Shown: positions 36,137 to 44,395 of the stretch, piece after piece | How positions within the stretch are numbered: the stretch's first letter is position 1 | How the letters are laid out: each line of letters begins with the position of its first letter | Origin: Bacillus alkalicellulosilyticus | GTDB lineage: Bacteria; Bacillota; Bacilli; Bacillales; Bacillaceae_F | DNA length: 64,000 nucleotides | Direction of reading: 5' to 3' | Assembly: GCF_002019795.1 (NCBI RefSeq) | Contig: NZ_KV917381.1 | Span: 1,485,210-1,549,209, forward strand | Position numbers and translations under genes: made by a program | The notes under the pieces: generated by a model | Seen by the model: the letters and a program-made list of their open reading frames with translations, nothing else | Databases searched by the model: none | What the model was told of the DNA's origin: nothing

Positions 36137-37697
36137 CGATGAAAAGCATGTTCGGGAAGGATTGATGCTATTAGCAGAATGGGACTCCTATGGCATTGAT
36201 ACTATTATCGAAGCCTCTGATGGAGAGGAAGCCGTCTCTTTAATTACAGAACATCAACCAGAAATCATTTTTACAGATATGCGAATGCCAAAACGTGATG
36301 GGATTAGTGTCTTAAAATGGATCCACTCATCCAATTTAAATTGTAAAACGATAGTTGTTAGTGGATATGATGATTTTCAGTATATGAGAAATGCGATTGC
36401 ATTTGGTAGTTTTGATTATATATTAAAACCGATCCAACCTCACGTGTTACATGATACATTGCAACGAGCTGTGAAAGAATGGAATGAACAAAGGAATCAT
36501 CAGTTGACTAATATGGAAAACCGTAGAGTCATTAATGAAGTAAAGCCACTTTATTTAGATTATCTTTTAACAAATGAGATGGACAAAGCGAAATTATCAA
36601 ACCGTGCCATTGAGCAAATAAAAAAAGAATTTGGGCTTGATGTGTCGTACCAGCCATATACGATGGCAATTCTTCCAATGAATATGATGATTCAAATGAA
36701 ATACCAAGGAGACATAGACCTTGCTTTCTTTTCTGTCTTAAACATTAGTAATGAAATTCTTCGAGACCAAAAGAACGGAATTGCTTTTAAGAATTTAAAT
36801 AAAGAAGAAGAAATTGTGATTTTGTTTTGGAAGGAACAAGGCATTCAAGCAATAGCAGAACAAATTGCAACTGCCATTTATCAAGTAACTCGTGTTCACT
36901 GCTTACTTGTCATTGGTCAAGGGTCCTTACATATTTCAGAAGCGTACTTGTCGGCACATCATATTGTCAAAAAGCAAAATTTATTAGAATGTACTTGGAA
37001 TACAACTGTCCTAACAAGTGACAATGTAAATCATACCGAAGTGATCCATCTGTTTGACTATACAGAGGAGATAAAATGGGCGATTCAAAGTGGAAGTACT
37101 GAACAAATCGACGATATTTTAGAGAGAATATACAATAAAATGGAGAAAAACCAATACATTTCACTAGAACAGGTAGATGTATGGGAGAATCAATTCGCTA
37201 TTTTAAAAGAACATTGGTTAAAGGAATATGAAATTGAAAACAAGAAGGAGCTATATAAAGGAATAAGCTACTGGACAGGGGATGGCGTCTTTTCCATGGT
37301 GAAATTTAAAGCAGAAAAAAGAAAAGAGTTTCATGACTTACTTAAAATCGTATACCATGGACAATATAAGAAGGAAAAAAATAGTGTACAAATGATTGAG
37401 GAATATATCCGCTCGAATTATCAAAAGGATATCAAACTAAAAGAGATCGCAGACCGCTTTTTCTTAAGTCGAGAATACATTTCAAGGAAATTTAAACAAG
37501 AGTATGAAGCTACAATAACAGATTATGTCACAAAAATTAGAATTGATAAAGCGAAAGAATTATTAGAAAATCCTTTCCTGAAAATATATGAAATTGCGGA
37601 TACGGTCGGATATCAAAACGATAAGTATTTTATCAAAGTGTTTAAGAAAAACGTTGGAATGACCCCAAATGAATATCGAGGAAAATTTACTAAATAA
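36117..37697 (+). CDS. Response regulator, YesN/AraC family
   Basis: 526 aa. N-terminal receiver with acidic pocket 'IIDDEKHV', phosphoacceptor Asp in 'IIFTDMRMPKRDG' and Lys in 'DYILKPIQP'; a long middle region; C-terminal AraC-type double HTH ('LKEIADRFFLSREYISRKFKQ', 'IYEIADTVGYQNDKYFIKVFKK', 'GMTPNEYR'). Translationally coupled to the kinase. It most likely activates the importer promoter at 31063, which has a poor -35. Confidence 0.94.
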   Translation: MKAIIIDDEKHVREGLMLLAEWDSYGIDTIIEASDGEEAVSLITEHQPEIIFTDMRMPKRDGISVLKWIHSSNLNCKTIVVSGYDDFQYMRNAIAFGSFDYILKPIQPHVLHDTLQRAVKEWNEQRNHQLTNMENRRVINEVKPLYLDYLLTNEMDKAKLSNRAIEQIKKEFGLDVSYQPYTMAILPMNMMIQMKYQGDIDLAFFSVLNISNEILRDQKNGIAFKNLNKEEEIVILFWKEQGIQAIAEQIATAIYQVTRVHCLLVIGQGSLHISEAYLSAHHIVKKQNLLECTWNTTVLTSDNVNHTEVIHLFDYTEEIKWAIQSGSTEQIDDILERIYNKMEKNQYISLEQVDVWENQFAILKEHWLKEYEIENKKELYKGISYWTGDGVFSMVKFKAEKRKEFHDLLKIVYHGQYKKEKNSVQMIEEYIRSNYQKDIKLKEIADRFFLSREYISRKFKQEYEATITDYVTKIRIDKAKELLENPFLKIYEIADTVGYQNDKYFIKVFKKNVGMTPNEYRGKFTK

Positions 37698-37721
37698 TAG
37701 ATTAACAATGGAGGGCTTGTC

Positions 37722-38453
37722 ATGAGTAATGTAACCGTATGGAATGAAAATCGTCATGAACAAAAAAATCCAGTGGTTCGAGAAATATACCCTGATGGAA
37801 TTCATGGAGCGATTGCAACTTTTTTACAGGAAGAAAATCATAACGTAACAACAGCAACATTAGATGAAGTCGAGCATGGACTAAAGGAAGAAGTATTGGA
37901 AAACACGGATGTTCTAATTTGGTGGGGCCATCTAGCGCACGATGAAGTTTCTGATGAGATGATTGAGAAAGTCAAGCAACGAGTATTGAATGGTATGGGT
38001 CTTATTGTTTTGCATTCAGGTCATTTTTCAAAGATATTCAAGACGTTAATGGGAACAACGTGTGACCTAAAATGGCGTGAAGCTGATGAAAAAGAACGAT
38101 TATGGGTTGTGTCGCCAAGCCATCCGATTACGGATGGAATCGGCGAGTATATTGAAATTGAAAAAGAAGAAATGTACGGGGAGCATTTTGATATCCCTGC
38201 GCCTGACGAATTAATTTTCTTAAGCTGGTTTGAAGGAGGAGAGGTGTTTAGAAGTGGTTGCACGTATCAGCGTGGTCAAGGAAAAATCTTTTATTTTAGA
38301 CCTGGACATGAAACATACCCAACCTATTATCATAAAGATATACAGCAAGTAATAAAAAATGCAGTAAAATGGGCTACACCAACTTCACGACCAAAGCCTG
38401 TATACGGCAACGCGCAACCTTTAGAAACCATCAAGCCAAAACAACAAGCATAA
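37722..38453 (+). CDS. ThuA-like protein (trehalose-utilisation family)
   Basis: 243 aa, glutamine-amidotransferase-like fold. '[28 protein letters not shown]' (short form), '[14 protein letters not shown]', '[14 protein letters not shown]' and '[17 protein letters not shown]' are ThuA landmarks. ThuA in rhizobia is linked to trehalose or related disaccharide breakdown; the bacillar role is less clear. It is the last gene after the two-component system, 24 nt away, so the operon probably imports a disaccharide-like sugar. RBS GGAGGG. Confidence 0.88.
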   Translation: MSNVTVWNENRHEQKNPVVREIYPDGIHGAIATFLQEENHNVTTATLDEVEHGLKEEVLENTDVLIWWGHLAHDEVSDEMIEKVKQRVLNGMGLIVLHSGHFSKIFKTLMGTTCDLKWREADEKERLWVVSPSHPITDGIGEYIEIEKEEMYGEHFDIPAPDELIFLSWFEGGEVFRSGCTYQRGQGKIFYFRPGHETYPTYYHKDIQQVIKNAVKWATPTSRPKPVYGNAQPLETIKPKQQA

Positions 38454-38465
38454 TAAAGAGTAATG

Positions 38466-38504
38466 AAAGTTGATTATGGAGATTACCATAGTCAGCTTTT
38501 TTTT
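38466..38504 (+). terminator. Terminator of the sugar operon
   Basis: AAAGTTGATTATGG pairs (two G-U) with CCATAGTCAGCTTT; eight T follow. Confidence 0.85.
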
Positions 38505-38593
38505 GATATTCCTTTTTGTGGTAATTATTTATTTGGATTAAATAGATGCTTTTTCCTAACAATAAAAAGGAGAATAAAAAAGGAGGTCACCCA

Positions 38594-38965
38594 TTGAAAC
38601 ATATAACTGCATTAGTTATCAAACTTGTGTTAGTAACTCTTGCCTTATTAATTGTCATGACTGGTTTTTATCACTACCCATTTGGATCTTCATTTGGATT
38701 AGCGATACTCATTTCGGTTTTTAGCTATATTGTCGGAGATTTAGGCGTTTTACGGATATCCAATAATACGATAGCAACTTTAGCTGATTTGGGACTAAAC
38801 ACCTTTATCATTTGGTTAATTGGTCCTTTTCTTTATTTCTTACCGGTTACGGTTACAATGGCATTCTTTGCAGCACTTGCTATATGTGTTGGAGAATGGT
38901 TCCTCCATAAATTTGTGGCGAATATGATGTTTGAGCGAGACAAGGAACCTTCGCCCCAACTATAA
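38594..38965 (+). CDS. DUF2512 family membrane protein (YndM-like)
   Basis: 123 aa, four hydrophobic segments. Family features: 'LVIKLVLVTLALLIVM', 'LAILISVFSYIVGDLGVL' and 'ATLADLGLNTFIIWLIG'. TTG 38594 is chosen because AGGAGG (38581-38586) lies 7 nt upstream; the frame opens earlier at 38546 without an RBS. Function unknown; flanked by terminators on both sides, so a single-gene unit. Confidence 0.85.
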   Translation: MKHITALVIKLVLVTLALLIVMTGFYHYPFGSSFGLAILISVFSYIVGDLGVLRISNNTIATLADLGLNTFIIWLIGPFLYFLPVTVTMAFFAALAICVGEWFLHKFVANMMFERDKEPSPQL

Positions 38966-38974
38966 ACACACGGT

Positions 38975-39010
38975 GGCACTACTGGATAATCAGTAGTGTC
39001 ATTTCGTTTT
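38975..39010 (+). terminator. Terminator of the DUF2512 gene
   Basis: GGCACTACTG and CAGTAGTGTC arms (one G-U), six-base loop, then ATTTCGTTTTT. Confidence 0.75.
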
Positions 39011-39319
39011 TGGAAAATAATTGAAGTTGATAACCTTCCGCACTTTTTATTTAAAGTGAGAAATACTAACAACATAAAAGAAATCTAAAGCTTATCGATG
39101 GTAAAATAACAACTACCGAATGTTACATCTACGTTACAAATGTTGCATTTATAATAAACTATTTTTTCTGACAATTAGTGCATCTTTAAAACCCTTGATG
39201 CTATAGGTTTTTTAAAATACAAAAAAGTGCAATGTAGAAAAATGTCCAAATTCAGCGGTATTTAGAGGTTTTTGTTGTTGTATCTCTTAATTCCTCGCTT
39301 TTTATGTATATTTTATAGT
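39011..39319 (+). other. AT-rich leader region of nrdJ without a gene
   Basis: No ORF with an RBS is seen. One weak terminator-like hairpin lies at about 39187-39217 (AAAACC...GGTTTT followed by TT). I looked for the conserved blocks of a cobalamin riboswitch, which would fit a B12-dependent enzyme, and did not find them. Confidence 0.4.
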
Positions 39320-39347
39320 TTGACAAAATTGGATAGACTCTTACTAG
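39320..39347 (+). promoter_or_regulatory. nrdJ: Possible nrdJ promoter
   Basis: Perfect TTGACA (39320-39325), 16-bp spacer, TACTAG (39342-39347). The -10 is imperfect. It lies immediately upstream of the two candidate NrdR boxes. Confidence 0.4.
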
Positions 39348-39349
39348 TT

Positions 39350-39398
39350 TCACAAGATGTAGTATATCCTCAATATATTTGGACACAAGATATTGATT
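39350..39398 (+). promoter_or_regulatory. nrdJ: Two candidate NrdR boxes
   Basis: TCACAAGATGTAGTAT (39350-39365) and ACACAAGATATTGATT (39383-39398) each match 13 of 16 positions of the NrdR-box consensus ACACWAWATVTWGTGT and lie 33 bp apart start to start, about three helical turns, as is usual for paired NrdR boxes. They overlap the expected transcription start of nrdJ. Confidence 0.45.
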
Positions 39399-39563
39399 TG
39401 TTATTGTAATTATGTTACGCTAGGGCAAGTGAATTACTAGATACATTGTTTTGTAAACAGATGAAATGTTTGGAAAAGATTGTGTCGAATAATGCAAACA
39501 AAATTACATACAGCATGACCTTACAAAGGTTTTAATCTGTCCATATAAAAGGAGGAATTCTCA

Positions 39564-42125
39564 ATGACAATGATGATGTCTAAAATCATGAACATTAACA
39601 TTGAGCGGTTGAACGAAGATATTGCACAATTTACTCAGGTACATCCGGTGACTGAAAGCATGAATATTACAAAAAAAGGTGTTTCTCGCCTTGTTATGCT
39701 TGACCGTTATACATTCAAAGATACTGAGAAGAAAACATTAAAAGAGGGAGACTTTGTTGTTCTTACAGTGAAGGATGACCCTAAATTCCCAGCACGTGGT
39801 TACGGATATGTACTAGAGATGCTTAAAAGCGAAAATAAGGCAAAAATCTTAGTCGATGAAGAATTCCAAGGCGTATTAGATGACCCTGAAGAGGTTAAAA
39901 CAGGTGTTGTCATTCGTTCGCTTGATTCCATTGAAAAACCTTTAGAAATTTATTATGAACAAATTGCTAAGCGTGTAGCTACTGGTTTAGCTTCTGTTGA
40001 GGTTGACGAAGAAAAACGCCAGCAATCATTTGAAAAATTTTATCATGAACTAGTAAACATGAATTTTATCCCAGCGGGAAGAGTTCTTTATGGAGCAGGA
40101 GCAGGTACAGATGTAACCTACTTTAACTGTTATGTTATGCCATTTGTGAAAGACTCTCGTAATGGAATTTCAGAGCACCGTACACAAGTAATGGAAATTA
40201 TGAGTCGTGGTGGTGGAGTGGGTACAAATGGTTCCACGCTTCGTCCAAGAAATACACTAGCTCGTGGAGTTAATGGAAAATCATCAGGATCCGTATCATG
40301 GCTTGATGATATTGCCAAGCTAACGCATCTTGTTGAACAAGGTGGAAGCCGTCGCGGAGCACAGATGATTATGTTAATCGACTCGCATCCTGACATCCTT
40401 GAGTTCATTATATCGAAAATGCAAAATCCTCGAATTTTACGATTCTTATTAGAGAATTCGAACGATGACCAAATTAAGAAGTTAGTTAAAGAAAAATTGA
40501 AGTTTACTCCTTTAACTGAAGTTGAGCGGGCGATGTACCAAGGAATTGTAAATTTTAAAACGGTTCCTGGTAACGGTGGCTTTGAAGAAAAAATTCTGAA
40601 AGAAGCCGAAGAAAAGCTTGCCCTTGGTGGAAACTATAGTGTAAACAATTCAGAATTCTTAACTGGAGCTAATATTTCTGTTTGTATTACAAAAGAATTC
40701 ATGGAAGCAGTCGAAAAAGATGAAGAGTATGCTCTTCGTTTCCCAGATGTTGAAAACTACAGCAAAGAAGAAATGGACATCTACAATAATGAATGGCATG
40801 AGTGTGGTGATGTACGCGAGTGGGAAAAACGAGGCCATAAAGTTCGTACGTATCGCCACATTAAAGCAAGTGAGCTTTGGAACTTAATTAACGTTTGTGC
40901 GACGTATAGTGCAGAGCCAGGAATCTTCTTTATTGATAATGCCAACGATATGACGAACGCAAAAGCGTACGGACAAAAAGTAGTTGCTACGAACCCATGT
41001 GGAGAGCAACCACTAGCTCCTTATTCTGTTTGTAACTTAGCTGCGATTAATCTTGGAGAAATGGCAGATAAAGAAGCTAAAGTTATTGATTTTGAAAAAC
41101 TTAAGCAAACGGTTCGAACAGGCGTAAGAATGCAAGACAATGTCATTGATGCAACTCCTTACTTCTTAGAAGATAACACAAAGCAAGCAAAAGGAGAGCG
41201 TCGTGTAGGTTTGGGTGTTATGGGATTACATGACTTACTCATTTACTGTGAAACTGTATATGGTTCAGAAAAAGGAAACGAATTAGTTGACCAAATCTTT
41301 GAAACGATTGCAACTACAGCTTACCGTACAAGTATTGAACTTGCGCAAGAAAAAGGAAGCTTCCCGTTCCTTATTGGAAATACAGATGAGGAAACGAAAG
41401 CCCTTCGTGAAGCGTTTATTAATACTGGATACATGAAAAAAATGCCTGAAGATATTCGTGAAGGAATTTTAGAGCACGGAATTCGTAACTCTCACCTTCT
41501 AACGGTTGCTCCAACAGGAAGTACAGGGACGATGGTAGGGGTATCTACAGGACTTGAGCCATACTTCTCATTCTCTTACTACCGAAGTGGAAGACTTGGA
41601 AAGTTTATTGAAGTAAAGGCCGAAATCGTTCAAGAATACCTTGAAGCGAATCCTGAAGCAAACCCGAATGAATTGCCAGAGTGGTTTGTATCCACAATGG
41701 AATTAGCACCAGAAGCACATGCGGATGTTCAATGTATTATCCAAGGTTGGGTAGATAGTTCATTATCGAAAACAGTAAATGCGCCTAGAGGATATACGGT
41801 AGAGCAAGTTCAAAAAGTATATGAGCGCCTATACCGTGGTGGAGCAAAAGGTGGTACGGTTTACGTTGATGGTAGCCGTGACGCTCAAGTTCTATCATTA
41901 AAAGCTGAAGATAATCAGTTTGATGATTTCCAAGAAGAAGCACAAACAACTAAAAAACAACCTGTTGTTCTTTTAGAAACGATTGCTGATTTACGTTCTA
42001 CAAATGTTACCATCGGTTCTGAAGTAGGAAATACTTGTCCAGTGTGTCGTGAAGGTACAGTGGAAGACCTTGGTGGATGTAATACTTGTACGAGTTGTGG
42101 AGCTCAATTGAAGTGTGGATTGTAA
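39564..42125 (+). CDS. nrdJ: Vitamin B12-dependent (class II) ribonucleotide reductase
   Basis: 853 aa. Reduces ribonucleotides to deoxyribonucleotides using adenosylcobalamin, independent of oxygen. Catalytic features: first redox Cys in 'YFNCYVMPF', the radical Cys in 'NPCGEQPLAPYSVCNL', and the C-terminal redox/zinc tail 'CPVCREGTVEDLGGCNTC' (short form). 'PTGSTGTMVGVSTGLEPYFS' is the conserved phosphate loop. Full length. RBS AAAGGAGG is 7-9 nt before the ATG. It is absent from B. subtilis; its presence here between lipM and mntR, beside a Tn7-like end, suggests an accessory or relocated gene. Confidence 0.96.
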   Translation: MTMMMSKIMNINIERLNEDIAQFTQVHPVTESMNITKKGVSRLVMLDRYTFKDTEKKTLKEGDFVVLTVKDDPKFPARGYGYVLEMLKSENKAKILVDEEFQGVLDDPEEVKTGVVIRSLDSIEKPLEIYYEQIAKRVATGLASVEVDEEKRQQSFEKFYHELVNMNFIPAGRVLYGAGAGTDVTYFNCYVMPFVKDSRNGISEHRTQVMEIMSRGGGVGTNGSTLRPRNTLARGVNGKSSGSVSWLDDIAKLTHLVEQGGSRRGAQMIMLIDSHPDILEFIISKMQNPRILRFLLENSNDDQIKKLVKEKLKFTPLTEVERAMYQGIVNFKTVPGNGGFEEKILKEAEEKLALGGNYSVNNSEFLTGANISVCITKEFMEAVEKDEEYALRFPDVENYSKEEMDIYNNEWHECGDVREWEKRGHKVRTYRHIKASELWNLINVCATYSAEPGIFFIDNANDMTNAKAYGQKVVATNPCGEQPLAPYSVCNLAAINLGEMADKEAKVIDFEKLKQTVRTGVRMQDNVIDATPYFLEDNTKQAKGERRVGLGVMGLHDLLIYCETVYGSEKGNELVDQIFETIATTAYRTSIELAQEKGSFPFLIGNTDEETKALREAFINTGYMKKMPEDIREGILEHGIRNSHLLTVAPTGSTGTMVGVSTGLEPYFSFSYYRSGRLGKFIEVKAEIVQEYLEANPEANPNELPEWFVSTMELAPEAHADVQCIIQGWVDSSLSKTVNAPRGYTVEQVQKVYERLYRGGAKGGTVYVDGSRDAQVLSLKAEDNQFDDFQEEAQTTKKQPVVLLETIADLRSTNVTIGSEVGNTCPVCREGTVEDLGGCNTCTSCGAQLKCGL

Positions 42126-42167
42126 TTAAATAAAACAAAAAACTAATGTAGAAATAAAAGAAAGATG

Positions 42168-42214
42168 TATCGTTTTAAAGAAAGTTATACCGTTTATAAT
42201 AAAATTGTACCGTT
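42168..42214 (+). repeat. Three transposase-binding-like repeats, period exactly 20 bp
   Basis: TATCGTT (42168-42174), TACCGTT (42188-42194) and TACCGTT (42208-42214), each preceded by an AT-rich stretch. Regular short repeats at a transposon end are typical of TnsB binding sites. Confidence 0.5.
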
Positions 42215-42216
42215 GT

Positions 42217-42252
42217 ACCCCTTTGGATATAATTGTCTAAAGGGGTGTTTTT
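42217..42252 (+). terminator. Terminator between the Tn7-like end and tnsA
   Basis: ACCCCTTT and AAAGGGGT form an 8-bp perfect stem, followed by GTTTTTAT. It probably also ends nrdJ transcription, since no terminator lies between nrdJ and the element. Confidence 0.7.
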
Positions 42253-42253
42253 A

Positions 42254-42614
42254 TGTCTAAAAGAAATTGAACATCTAAAATTGAGAAATGGATACAAGAT
42301 GGTCGTGGCTCAGGTATTGGTTCAGAGTATAACCCATGGTTAAAAGTTCAAAATGTATCTTCGTTAGGTAGATCTACTCGATTGAAAGGAATAAAGACAA
42401 ATAGGCAGCATGAGTTTTTATCAGATTTAGAGCGAAACTACTTTTATATAACTGAATTTTCAGATTTCTATATTGGTATTCGTGACAATTTCCTCTACTA
42501 CCATTGGAAGAAACAATTGTCATTGCAGATGAGTTAGGTCTTAAACATCCTACTGATCCTAAAACGGGAGAACCGATTGTAATGACAAAAGATTTTTTAA
42601 CAGTCAAAACATGA
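42254..42614 (+). pseudogene. tnsA: Truncated tnsA (Tn7-like endonuclease subunit)
   Basis: Reads as TnsA: 'KIEKWIQDGRGSGIGSEYNPWL', 'GRSTRLKGIKTNRQHEFLSDLE' (catalytic Glu) and, after a frameshift at about 42490, 'EPIVMTKDFLTVK' (catalytic Asp). A stop codon replaces codon 6, and the catalytic Lys and the whole C-terminal domain are missing. It cannot be active. The first two catalytic residues and their spacing make the assignment good. Confidence 0.7.
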
Positions 42615-43180
42615 ATATACATTAATTTCCAAATTAGAGCGTATTAAAGGTAGCATTTTCAAGCAACGAACGAAGGAAGATGAAAACACAAAGAAATTCT
42701 ACTTTAATACGGATTCTATTCGATCAACCGCAGATAGTGGTGGTCAACAACTCGTGCGAGGATTAGAGCATCAAATGTTACATGAGCTTCAAGATTTTAT
42801 TAATAGGAACAATACATGTAATTATGGATGTGCTGCCAGATGGGCAAGGTGAACGTAGATTTACAAAATTGAGTGATAATATTACTAAGCGACCTTATGT
42901 AATTGCTCAAATATATCTGGGAAATGGAAAACTTTACAACATTATAGAAAGTGAACGAGAAAATTGATCTTTGTCGATGTTGATACTATCATCGCTAGTA
43001 ACTCATGAATGGTAAACTATTTATGATCGACTGCTTATAAATCTTGTGAATGATAGTGGAACATGGACAAGTAAGTCATTGAAAAGCATTGAAGGTCAAG
43101 GAATTACATTGGTGAAAGTTAAACATAGTTCTAAAGGGGTTCAGCATAGGGCTGAAATCTTATATGATAAATTAGTTTAA
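42615..43180 (+). pseudogene. Probable tnsE C-terminal remnant
   Basis: Two frames and several stops together read 'RGLEHQMLHELQDFI', 'VLPDGQGERRFTKLSDNITK', 'YVIAQIYLGNGKLYNIIE', 'SLSMLILSSLV' and 'GITLVKVKHSSKGVQHRAE'. The 'SLSMLIL' step after a strand-rich block resembles the TnsE C-terminal DNA-binding domain, and it is where tnsE would lie in Tn7. The assignment rests on memory of the family and on position; another Tn7-like accessory protein is possible. Confidence 0.45.
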
Positions 43181-43516
43181 TTTACTATTCCTTTATTGAA
43201 AATAACAAAAACTATAGTCTGTTCAAAAAAGGTATTATCTAGTTTTTTCATTGCATTAAATAAGTTAGTATTGTACGATAAAGTATTTTGAGGTTAATTA
43301 TTCTTTTTTATAATTTCCATTTTGATCGATCTTTTTTCAAAATGGATTCTTTTTATTTATCATTAAATGATGGTTTGTGAGGTATTTTTGATTAAACTTT
43401 ATTCCAAAGCAACATTACGACACAAATTGTAGTTGTGCTATATGCAAAAAGATGTATACAAAAGAAAAATGTAGTGATACAATTTTCCTATTATAGAAAT
43501 AGTAAAAAAGTAGGGG
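43181..43516 (+). other. AT-rich non-coding stretch with a terminator-like hairpin
   Basis: No gene is seen. CCATTTTGA (43317-43325) and TCAAAATGG (43337-43345) form a perfect 9-bp hairpin followed by T-rich sequence. The segment 43315-43432 has a diverged copy at 44846-44957. Confidence 0.5.
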
Positions 43517-43525
43517 GTGGATTGT

Positions 43526-44121
43526 ATGAAAAGCTATTTCACGAAGTCATTGTTTTTAACTGGATTTATCTTGCTGTTTTCTTTTAACTCTGTTTCCGCA
43601 TCTACAGATATTGAAGGATTTAATGCTAAAGATTCAATATTGAAAGTAGTTGAAGAGGGCATTATTACAGGGGATGCAAATGGATATTTTAATCTATCAC
43701 GTAACATAACGATACAAGACAGTGCTATTATCCTAGCAAAATCACTTGAATTAGAAAATTCAAGTTCGTCTGTTACTGCTACGTTTTTAGATTCTTCGGC
43801 ATTTTTAGAGGCTGCTGTTAAAGCTGGATTGATAAGTGGAACTGGGGTATGTAATTTTGAAATTAACGCAAATCTAACTCGTTAAGACATGGCAACTATT
43901 TTTGTACAAGCATTAGGAACTGAAATAAATGGTTATGGAGACAAGGTACATTTGCTGATAATGATGAAATTTTAGAGTGGACTAAAGACTCAGCGGCTGA
44001 TGCTGTTGACCTAGGATGAATGATCGGTGAGTCGTCTAACAGTTTTAATCCTCAACTGGTTGCTGAAAGAGAACAAGTTGCATTAGTTGCCAATAAATAT
44101 TTTGTAAAAAAGAGTCAGTAG
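43526..44121 (+). pseudogene. Broken gene for a secreted protein with three SLH domains
   Basis: Signal peptide ending 'FNSVSAS' followed by an S-layer homology repeat ('ILKVVEEGIITGDANGYFNLSRNITIQDSAIIL', short form), a second one interrupted by TAA at 43883 and resumed with 'DMATIFVQALGTEI', a frameshift near 43943, and a third with an in-frame TGA near 44017. SLH domains anchor proteins to pyruvylated cell-wall polymers. RBS GGGGGTGG precedes ATG 43526. An intact version would be about 195 aa, only SLH repeats, suggesting that a longer original lost its C-terminal part. Confidence 0.75.
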
Positions 44122-44156
44122 GTATTTTTCAAAGTATACTTAATTCAAGAAATTAG

Positions 44157-44187
44157 AAAAAGCCCTTCCGTAATTGGAGGGGCTTTT
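44157..44187. terminator. Terminator after the SLH pseudogene
   Basis: AAAAGCCCTTCC and GGAGGGGCTTTT arms (one G-U) with a TAATT-type loop; A and T tracts on both sides. Confidence 0.8.
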
Positions 44188-44240
44188 AAATGGGGTAATT
44201 CATGATGTTTTATTAGTGTGGATTTGAAGGATTTATTTAT

Positions 44241-44395
44241 TCACATATCAAAGAAATCTCTTCTATCCACTTCATAAATTTTAGTCCATGTTTCAATCCT
44301 CGGATTATACTCTGGATCACTACACATATTTGATACAGTTTGCTTCCTACATTAGCTTTCTTCGCAATTTCATTATGAATCAGTCAAACCCATCT
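44241..44395 (-). pseudogene. Degraded XRE-type HTH regulator fragment
   Basis: On the minus strand two frames read 'NEIAKKANVGSKLYQIC' and then 'SDPEYNPRIETWTKIYEVDRRDFFDM' followed by a stop. This is the shape of the end of an XRE helix-turn-helix ('NPxIETLxKIxxxLxVxxxxFF'). The N-terminal half has stops. Low but reasonable support. Confidence 0.3.

Larger units (their letters stand above)
42146..43180 (+). mobile_element. Internally deleted Tn7-like transposon, left part
   Basis: A left end with three regularly spaced repeats, then tnsA truncated after about 119 codons and joined to the C-terminal part of a probable tnsE. In Tn7 the order is tnsA-B-C-D-E, so one internal deletion removing the end of tnsA, tnsB, tnsC, tnsD and the start of tnsE explains the structure. 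The end could start near TGTAGAAAT at 42147, about 20 bp after the nrdJ stop. I could not find the matching right end; any cargo would lie to the right (43.2-47.6 kb). Confidence 0.55.

Noticed and set aside
39011-39563. Cobalamin riboswitch before the B12-dependent nrdJ
   Set aside because: None of the conserved cobalamin-riboswitch core blocks were found; only a weak hairpin is present.
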